This document shows positions 58,514 to 64,000 of a DNA stretch of 64,000 nucleotides, one piece after another. The DNA lies in assembly GCA_964388105.1 (NCBI GenBank), contig CAYLYQ010000004.1:4835-68834 (forward strand), given 5' to 3'. The stretch comes from ZC4RG35 sp964388105 (GTDB lineage Bacteria; Actinomycetota; Acidimicrobiia; Spongiisociales; ZC4RG35). Each line of letters opens with the position of its first letter. Within the stretch, counting starts at the first letter, position 1. The notes beneath the pieces are model-generated. The model had not been told where the DNA came from. It saw nothing but the letters and a program-made list of their open reading frames with translations, and did no database searches. Made by a program: the position numbers and the translations under genes.

Positions 58514-59304
58514 CGGATCGACTCCACGGCTCGTTGGGCGTACGGGAGAATGGTGGCTTCGTCCAGCTCGATGAGGCCGTCGGCCCCGATGAGCACGACA
58601 TTCGGCAGGATTCCCCTCAGGAGGTCCGGGCCGCCGGTGGCGGTGTCCTCCTGCGAGGCCGCGACCAGCGCGTGGACCGCCAGTTCGGCCGCTTCCTCGG
58701 CCGTCATGCCGGGGCGGAAGCTGGTCCGCAGATAGGACTTGGCGAGACGCGCGCCCGAGCCCGTGCTGGCGAAGTCGGTCTCCTCGTAGCGGCCGCCGAT
58801 GGCGTCGAAGCTGAACACTCGCCCGACCTCGGCGATCTCGTCATAGCCGGCGAACAGCGGCACGACCACGAGTCCCTGCATGGCGAGTGGAAGCTGGCTC
58901 CGCACCAGCCGCGCCAGGAACGAGGCCTTTCCCTCCAGGGAGAGAGCGACGCCTTCGATCTTCTCGTAATGCTCGAGCTCGACCTGGAAGAGACGGACCA
59001 TGTCGATGGCGAGGCCGGCGATGCCGGCGATGGCGATGGCCGAGGTGCGGTCGGCAGGGAAGACTTTTCGGATCCGGCGGTGGGCGACCAGATGGCCCTC
59101 GGTGGCTCGGCGATCGCCCGCCATCACCACTCCCCCGGCGTACTGGGCCGCGAGCACCGTGGTCCCTTCCGGGACTGCGGGCATCGAAGCGCCATCAGGC
59201 AGCGCCAGGACCGGACCGAGGCCAAACGACTCGATCAGATCGGTGAAGCTGGAACCGGGAACCGGAGCGTCCATTGGGAGCGGCCCGATGGGTGGTCGGG
59301 TCAC
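58510..59304 (-). CDS. prcB: 20S proteasome beta subunit
   Basis: 264 residues with a propeptide of 47. The mature enzyme would start at Thr-48 (PEG|TTVLAAQYAGG); counting from it, Asp-17 and Lys-33 of the Ntn-hydrolase site are present (MAGDRRAT and RIRKVF). It is the proteolytic ring of the proteasome. It overlaps pup and prcA by 4 bases each. Confidence 0.95.
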   Translation of the reverse strand: MTRPPIGPLPMDAPVPGSSFTDLIESFGLGPVLALPDGASMPAVPEGTTVLAAQYAGGVVMAGDRRATEGHLVAHRRIRKVFPADRTSAIAIAGIAGLAIDMVRLFQVELEHYEKIEGVALSLEGKASFLARLVRSQLPLAMQGLVVVPLFAGYDEIAEVGRVFSFDAIGGRYEETDFASTGSGARLAKSYLRTSFRPGMTAEEAAELAVHALVAASQEDTATGGPDLLRGILPNVVLIGADGLIELDEATILPYAQRAVESIR

Positions 59305-59489
59305 TGCCCGCCCTTCTGGACGTAGTTCTTGACGAATTCCTCGGCGTTCTCCTCGAGCACCTCGTCGATCTCGTCGAGCAGGTCGTCGAGCGCCTCCAGG
59401 TCGGCTTCGGACTCGGTCTTCGCCTTGACCTCTTCGGTCTCCTCGGCTTTCTCCTTGCCCTTGGACTGAGATCTCTCTCTGTCAGTCAT
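59301..59489 (-). CDS. pup: prokaryotic ubiquitin-like protein Pup
   Basis: 62 residues, acidic and mostly disordered, with a coiled-coil-forming C-terminal half (LEALDDLLDEIDEVLEENAE) that docks on ARC, and the end YVQKGGQ. The terminal Gln must be deamidated to Glu by Dop before ligation. GGAGGGTGAGAG gives a strong ribosome-binding site; dop ends 3 bases upstream. Confidence 0.96.
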   Translation of the reverse strand: MTDRERSQSKGKEKAEETEEVKAKTESEADLEALDDLLDEIDEVLEENAEEFVKNYVQKGGQ

Positions 59490-59492
59490 CTC

Positions 59493-60962
59493 TCACCCTC
59501 CTAAGCGGTCAATCAGGTCGGCAGCGTCGGTGGCCTCATCGAGCAACGCGGCCACTCGGTCGGCGTCGCCTCGCAGGGGCTCCATCATAGGAACACGCTT
59601 CAGGGTCGCCTCGCCGACATCGAACACGAGAGAGTCCCAATTGGCGGCCACCAGGGCACCCGGGTACTCGGTGACACAACGGCCCCGGAAATAGGCCCTG
59701 GTCCGGCGGGGCGGATTCACGGTCGCCTCTTCGATCTGATCGTCCGTGAAGAGGCGGCGCATCGACCCGCGCGCGGCGAGCCGGTAGTAGAGGCCTTTCT
59801 CCGGATCGACGTCGTGGTACTGCAGAGCCAGAGCCTTCAGCTTCGAGTTCGACCACTGGAGGCCGTCTCGGTCGCGGTACCCGTCCAGCAGCCGCATCTT
59901 CGCCACCCAGTCGAGTGTGTCCGCCAGCTGCATCGGGTCGCTCTCGAGAAGGGTCAGTGTCCGCTCCCACTCCGCGATGACCTGCTTCCACACCGGGTCG
60001 TCGAGCTCCTTCTCCACGTACTTCGACAGCCACTCCAGGTATCGCCCCTGCAGTTCCAGGGCGGTCGCGGTGCCACCGCCGTCGAGCTCGAGTGGCCGGT
60101 TGAGGCCAAGGTCGTGGCTCACCTGCCAGCACGACTCGACCGGGTCGAAGAGGTCGAGGGGGTCGGGCAGCGCCCCATCCTCGAGCGCCGCGAGCATGAG
60201 GGCCGTGGCTCCCAGTTTGAGGAAGTTCTGGGGCTCGGACAGGTTGGCGTCGCCGATGATCACGTGGAGGCGGCGGTATTGGGAGGGATCCCCGTGCGGT
60301 TCGTCGCGAGTGTTGATGATCGGGCGCTTCAGGGTCGTCTCCAGCCCCACCTCCTCCTCGAAGAAGTCGGCGCGCTGGGTGATCTGGTAGTCGACGTCGG
60401 GGCGGTCGTTCTCACTGCCGATCTTCCCGGAGCCGGTGAACACCTGCCGCGTGACGAGGAAGGTGGTGGCGAAGCGGATGACGTCGCTGAAAGGGGTCTG
60501 GCGGGCCAGGAGGTAGTTCTCGTGGGCGCCGTACGAGTTGCCCTTCCCGTCCGAGTTGTTCTTGTAGAGGGAGACCTGGCGCCCCGACACCTGGCTGGCG
60601 GCGGTGGCGGCCTGCCGCATCACCCACTCCCCCGCCTTGTCGTAGAGGGCGCCCTCCAGGGGCTCGTAGCTCTCGGGTGCCGAGTACTCGGGGTGGGCGT
60701 GGTCCACATACAGCCGGGCGCCGTTGGCCAACACCGAATTCACCACCGCCCCCTCCGGATCGGCCATGCCGTAGGTCTCGTGGCCGTAACCGCGGGCATC
60801 CCTGCCGGGAGACTCCTCCTCGTATGACCACTGCACCTTGACCCGGGTACCGGGGTAGCTGTTGACGACGAGGGACGACGAGACGGCCGGGTTGTAGCTG
60901 GGGTCGCCCCTGACCACGATGCCGAACTCGGTCTCCGTGCCGAGCACCTTGTGCTGTGCCAT
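59493..60962 (-). CDS. dop: Pup deamidase/depupylase Dop
   Basis: 489 residues, paralogue of PafA. LGTETEFGIVVRGDPSYNPA carries the metal Glu, the catalytic Asp lies in RLYVDHAHPEYSAPE, then YKNNSDGKGNSYGAHENYLL and INTRDEPHGDPSQYRRLHVI. It deamidates Pup-Gln and removes Pup from conjugates. Ten bases separate it from arc, so it is probably in the same transcript. Confidence 0.95.
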   Translation of the reverse strand: MAQHKVLGTETEFGIVVRGDPSYNPAVSSSLVVNSYPGTRVKVQWSYEEESPGRDARGYGHETYGMADPEGAVVNSVLANGARLYVDHAHPEYSAPESYEPLEGALYDKAGEWVMRQAATAASQVSGRQVSLYKNNSDGKGNSYGAHENYLLARQTPFSDVIRFATTFLVTRQVFTGSGKIGSENDRPDVDYQITQRADFFEEEVGLETTLKRPIINTRDEPHGDPSQYRRLHVIIGDANLSEPQNFLKLGATALMLAALEDGALPDPLDLFDPVESCWQVSHDLGLNRPLELDGGGTATALELQGRYLEWLSKYVEKELDDPVWKQVIAEWERTLTLLESDPMQLADTLDWVAKMRLLDGYRDRDGLQWSNSKLKALALQYHDVDPEKGLYYRLAARGSMRRLFTDDQIEEATVNPPRRTRAYFRGRCVTEYPGALVAANWDSLVFDVGEATLKRVPMMEPLRGDADRVAALLDEATDAADLIDRLGG

Positions 60963-60972
60963 CAGGCGACCA

Positions 60973-62697
60973 TCAGAGGTACTGACCGCCCGAGACCTTC
61001 TCGATCAACCGGCTCTCGTCGGTCCCGTCGACAAGGGTGCGGACATACACGATCCTCTCGCCCTTCTTGCCTGAGATCTTGGCCCAGTCGTCGGGGTTGG
61101 TCGTGTTGGGCAGGTCTTCCTGTTCCCGGAACTCCTGCTTGATGGCCGCTTGCAGGTCGGAGGTCTTCACGCCGCCTTCGCCGCCGGCGATCTGGCGCTT
61201 GATGGCGTCCTTCTTGGCCCGCCTCACGATGTTCTCGATCATGGCCCCCGAGGCGAAGTCCTTGAAGTACAGGATCTCCCGGTCGCCGTTGGCGTAGGTG
61301 ACCTCGAGGAAGCGGTTCTCATCGTCCTCCGAGTACATCGAATCCACTGTGGAGTCGATCATCTTGGCGATGCATGCCTCCGCGCTTCCGTGGAGCGCGA
61401 GCTCCTCGGCGTCGAGCGGTGTCTGATCGCTGATGTAGATCCGGAAGATCTCCTTGGCAGCGATGGTGTCCGGCCGGTTGATCTTGATCTTCACGTCCAG
61501 GCGGCCCGGGCGGAGGATCGCAGGGTCGATCAGGTCCTCCCGGTTGGAGGCGCCGATGACCACCACGTTCTTCAGCGACTCGACACCGTCCAGCTCGCTG
61601 AGGAGCTGCGGCACGATGGTCGACTCCACGTCGGAGCTGATCCCGGTGCCTCGGGTGCGGAACAACGAGTCCATCTCGTCGAAGAAGACGATCACCGGCA
61701 CGCCCTCGTCCGATTTCTCCTTGGCCCTCTGGAAGATGAGGCGGATCTGGCGCTCGGTCTCCCCGACCCACTTGTTCAGGAGCTCGGGTCCCTTGATGTT
61801 GAGGAAGTAGGACCGGACGTCGGGGTTCCCCGTGATCTCCGAAACCTTCTGGGCCAGGCTGTTGGCGACGGCCTTGGCGATGAGGGTCTTGCCGCACCCG
61901 GGAGGGCCGTAGAGGAGGATGCCCTTAGGGGGCTCGAGCTCGTACTCGCGGAACAGGTCGCGATGCAGGTACGGGAGCTCCACCGTGTCCCTGATCTGCT
62001 CGATCTGCTCGGCCAGACCTCCGACTTGGGTGTAGGTGATGTCCGGGACCTCTTCGAGGATGAGCTCCTCGACCTCGGGGCGGTCCATCTTCTCGTGGAT
62101 CAACCCCGTCTTGGCGTCGATGCGGACGTAGTCCCCGGGACGGAGTCTCACGTCCCACATGATCTCGGCGCGGGTGGCCACCTTCTCGTCGTCGCCGTGG
62201 CCCATGAGGACCACGCGGCCGTCGGACATGACTTCGCGGACACGCATGATCTCGCCGGCTGGTTCGAACAGGCGCACATCGATGACGTTGAAGGCCTCGT
62301 TCAAGAGGACCTCCTGGCCCACCTGAAGCATCTTGACCTCGACGTTCGGTTGGGCGGCGACCCTGAGCTTGCGGTTGCCGGTGAGGATGTCCACGGTGCC
62401 GTCGGCGTTCACCTGAAGGACGGTCCCGAAGTTGTTGGGTGGCTGGGTGAGCTTCTCCACCTCCTCGCGGAGGACACCGAGTTGTTCCCGGGCCTCCTCG
62501 AGGAGTTGCGCCATCTTGTCGTTCTGAGAGACGGCACGTTCGAGTCGCTCCCGGGTGCGGGTCAGTTCACGCTCGAGCTCGTCGTTGCTGTTGGGGGCCT
62601 CGCGTAGACGGCGGCGAAGGTATGCGACCTCTTCTTCGAGGGCCGCCGCCATCTTCTGCAATTCGACGACTTCGGGTGACTTCTGACCTTCTGCCAC
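60973..62697 (-). CDS. arc: proteasome-associated AAA ATPase ARC/Mpa
   Basis: 574 residues. N-terminal coiled coil (ALEEEVAYLRRRLREAPNSN) that binds Pup, two OB folds, and the AAA domain with Walker A LYGPPGCGKTLIAKAVAN, Walker B VIVFFDEMDSLF and the second region of homology NREDLIDPAILRPGR. The C-terminus GGQYL is the signal that docks on the 20S and opens its gate. The start is GTG with GTAGGAGGAA upstream and a TATACT box at 62730-62735. Confidence 0.95.
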   Translation of the reverse strand: MAEGQKSPEVVELQKMAAALEEEVAYLRRRLREAPNSNDELERELTRTRERLERAVSQNDKMAQLLEEAREQLGVLREEVEKLTQPPNNFGTVLQVNADGTVDILTGNRKLRVAAQPNVEVKMLQVGQEVLLNEAFNVIDVRLFEPAGEIMRVREVMSDGRVVLMGHGDDEKVATRAEIMWDVRLRPGDYVRIDAKTGLIHEKMDRPEVEELILEEVPDITYTQVGGLAEQIEQIRDTVELPYLHRDLFREYELEPPKGILLYGPPGCGKTLIAKAVANSLAQKVSEITGNPDVRSYFLNIKGPELLNKWVGETERQIRLIFQRAKEKSDEGVPVIVFFDEMDSLFRTRGTGISSDVESTIVPQLLSELDGVESLKNVVVIGASNREDLIDPAILRPGRLDVKIKINRPDTIAAKEIFRIYISDQTPLDAEELALHGSAEACIAKMIDSTVDSMYSEDDENRFLEVTYANGDREILYFKDFASGAMIENIVRRAKKDAIKRQIAGGEGGVKTSDLQAAIKQEFREQEDLPNTTNPDDWAKISGKKGERIVYVRTLVDGTDESRLIEKVSGGQYL

Positions 62698-62729
62698 GGC
62701 TTCCTCCTACCTGGATACCGCCTTCGGTC

Positions 62730-62735
62730 AGTATA
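62730..62735 (-). promoter_or_regulatory. -10 box TATACT upstream of arc
   Basis: Good -10 match about 32 nt before the GTG, giving a leader of about 25 nt with a ribosome-binding site; -35 CAGTAA is weak and overlaps the trmI stop. It would drive arc-dop-pup-prcB-prcA. Confidence 0.55.
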
Positions 62736-62752
62736 CGAACGGGTCCCGCTAC

Positions 62753-63577
62753 TTACTGGGGTTCCGCGAAATCGGTTGGAGGCGCCCCCGAGGGGTCGGA
62801 TTCGGTGCGTCTCATGAAGACGAGGAACCCCGTATGCCCCACCATCCGGTGCTCCGGACGGACGCTCCGGCCGTCAACTTTCCAGTCCCTGACGAGGAAC
62901 TCCTTGACCTCGATCTCGGCGAACCGCGCGGTGTCACGGGCCGCCGCCACCGCCTTCTCCAGTTGGGGGACAGTGGGGAGATAGGCGCAGAGCACCCCGC
63001 CGGTGGGCTGGTGCTCGGCGGCCTCGGAGATGATGAGCCAGGGCTCGGGGAGGTCGAGGACGATCCTCTCCGGCCGGAGCTCGGCGATGGCGTCGACGAC
63101 TTCGCCCACCCGGAGCTCCAGGTTGGGAGGCACGTCGCCGTACCAGCGCACGATGTTCTTGCGGGCGTGGGCCGCGTGGTCGTCGCGGCGCTCCACGCTC
63201 ACCACGCGGCCTTCGGGCCCGACGGCTCGGGCGAGGCCGAGGGCCAGGGCCCCCGATCCGGTGCCGGCCTCGAGGACCGTCATCCCGGGAGCGATGTCGG
63301 CGAACACCAGGATCGGCCCGAGGTCCTTCGGGTAGACCACCTGGGCTCCACGCTTCATGCGGAGGACGTAGTCGGCCAGTCGCGGCGACAGCGCGAGGAG
63401 GCTGGCTCCCGTGTTCGCAGTCAGCCATGAACCGTCGGCGACGCCGATGATCTCGTCGTGCGGAAGGGCGCCTTGGTGGTAGGTGAAGGTCTTTCCCGGC
63501 TCGAGGCGCAATAGAAAGTGGCGCCCCTTGTCATCGATGAGGAGGGCGGGGTCGCCTGGCTGGAAGGTATTTGCCAT
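62753..63577 (-). CDS. trmI: tRNA (adenine-N1-)-methyltransferase TrmI
   Basis: 274 residues. N-terminal beta domain (GDPALLIDDKGRHFLLRLEP), then the Rossmann domain with VLEAGTGSGALALGLARAVG, SVERRDDHAAHARKNI and LDLPEPWLI with the catalytic DxPxPW motif. It methylates adenine 58 in the tRNA T-loop. It lies upstream of arc as in mycobacteria (Rv2118c). Confidence 0.93.
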   Translation of the reverse strand: MANTFQPGDPALLIDDKGRHFLLRLEPGKTFTYHQGALPHDEIIGVADGSWLTANTGASLLALSPRLADYVLRMKRGAQVVYPKDLGPILVFADIAPGMTVLEAGTGSGALALGLARAVGPEGRVVSVERRDDHAAHARKNIVRWYGDVPPNLELRVGEVVDAIAELRPERIVLDLPEPWLIISEAAEHQPTGGVLCAYLPTVPQLEKAVAAARDTARFAEIEVKEFLVRDWKVDGRSVRPEHRMVGHTGFLVFMRRTESDPSGAPPTDFAEPQ

Positions 63578-63584
63578 CGGCGGA

Positions 63585-63680
63585 TCAGGTGAAGAGGGAG
63601 ATCGCGGCGACGGCGAGGCTCAACACCATCCCGACGACGATCACCCACACCACTATTCGGACGTATTTCTCGTTTCGCAT
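63585..63680 (-). CDS. 31-residue single-helix membrane peptide
   Basis: Reads MRNEKYVRIVVWVIVVGMVL and then SLAVAAISLFT: a short basic N-terminus and one membrane helix. It ends 7 bases before the trmI ATG, so it is probably in the same transcript. Similar tiny membrane proteins are seen upstream of trmI-type loci in actinobacteria in my recollection, but no function is known. It is too short for usual gene finders. Confidence 0.6.
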   Translation of the reverse strand: MRNEKYVRIVVWVIVVGMVLSLAVAAISLFT

Positions 63681-63718
63681 CGGTCGATTAGGTTGTGACG
63701 GTAGAAGGTAGGACGGCG

Positions 63719-64000
63719 ATGGCACGACTCACGGACAGATTCATACGCATGGCCTTCGGCGCCTCCAACCCGGGGCCCGAGGGCCGAATGCGAGTCTTCC
63801 AGGGTCTTCGCGAGCACAACGACCGCGAGCTCATGATCGGCTTGTCCCTGATGGCCTTCTCCTACCTGCGGCGGACGCAGCCTCGCCGTCAGCTCATCTA
63901 CCGGCGGGAAGTCCCGGAAGGGGCTGCCCTCGTCATCCACCACCGCTCCTCGGGCGAGCCCAAACTCGAGATCATCAAACCCAAGAAGTCCCGCCGCCGC
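63719..64000 (+). CDS. basic protein of unknown function, 3' end outside the window
   Basis: 94 residues visible with no stop: MARLTDRFIRMAFGASNPGP, then a helical middle (LREHNDRELMIGLSLMAFSY) and strands (QLIYRREVPEGAALVIHHR), ending with a Lys/Arg-rich run (KPKKSRRR). AGGACGG before the ATG may be its ribosome-binding site. I do not recognise the family. It is divergent from the 31-residue peptide with a 38-base shared upstream region. Confidence 0.65.
   Translation, partial: MARLTDRFIRMAFGASNPGPEGRMRVFQGLREHNDRELMIGLSLMAFSYLRRTQPRRQLIYRREVPEGAALVIHHRSSGEPKLEIIKPKKSRRR

Noticed and set aside
63653..63943. 96-codon minus-strand frame near the right end
   Set aside because: Antisense to the plus-strand gene at 63719 and overlaps the 31-residue peptide; no coherent domain.
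1..64000. CRISPR arrays, insertion sequences, prophage, integrons
   Set aside because: No spaced direct repeats, transposase or phage genes seen; XerD here is the housekeeping recombinase in its usual context.

Overview
The window is a high-G+C (roughly two thirds by eye), gene-dense stretch of an actinobacterial chromosome. It carries the complete Pup-proteasome set (pafA, prcA, prcB, pup, dop, arc/mpa) with the pafBC regulators, twin-arginine translocase genes, a GarA-type FHA protein, a DUF4193 protein, TANNNT promoters and the MEP-pathway enzyme IspH. Gene order follows three blocks that, from memory, lie apart in Mycobacterium tuberculosis (Rv1689-Rv1713, Rv1826-Rv1830, Rv2092c-Rv2118c). 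Low protein similarity to mycobacteria and the gene mix suggest a deep-branching actinobacterium such as an uncultured Acidimicrobiia member; that placement is inference. Three runs of exactly 100 N show that this is a scaffold with gaps.

Layout. 1-13.7 kb: mixed strands with a TPR-like protein, an OB-fold protein, SURF1, YbaK-type editing domain, methyltransferase, His-tailed thioredoxin, wall amidase, phosphohexomutase/galE, an orphan PAS kinase, rnhB with a split aconitase-X, AlgH, adenosine deaminase/threonine dehydrogenase. 13.7-20.9 kb (minus): lipase-like hydrolase, gcvT, a small nuclease-like protein, MerR, bifunctional nuclease, hpt, dacA, MerR, garA, gcvH, pgsA. 20.9-27.9 kb: solute-binding protein, a lipoprotein, tRNA-Pro, an ABC-2 exporter and a NarL-type two-component system. 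27.9-45.5 kb (minus): der, ispH, cmk, aroA, rluB, scpB, scpA, HD protein, DksA/TraR protein, xerD, ald, pyrG, recN, nadK, tlyA, a cyclase-ATPase-TPR regulator and a 45-residue protein. 45.5-56 kb: HAD phosphatase, M20 peptidase, Nudix, GNAT, GT2, DUF4193, lipid kinase, helY, tatC, tatA, zinc-ribbon protein, pafC, pafB. 56-63.7 kb: pafA, prcA, prcB, pup, dop, arc, trmI, a 31-residue membrane peptide. A plus-strand gene runs off the right end.

Working together: Pup tagging and degradation (PafA, Dop, ARC, 20S), with PafBC as the known DNA-damage activator in mycobacteria; threonine to glycine to C1 units (Tdh, GcvT, GcvH); chromosome upkeep (ScpAB, XerD, RecN); envelope building (DacA, amidase, PgsA, GT2, TatAC). 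I see no phage, insertion sequence, CRISPR array, defence island or biosynthetic cluster.

The most interesting signals are about expression and small genes. Ten gene starts sit exactly 6 nt after a TANNNT box, which implies leaderless mRNAs. About 26 adjacent gene pairs share a 4-base stop/start overlap, two of them apparently with CTG as start codon. Several short genes are supported by these signals or by context.
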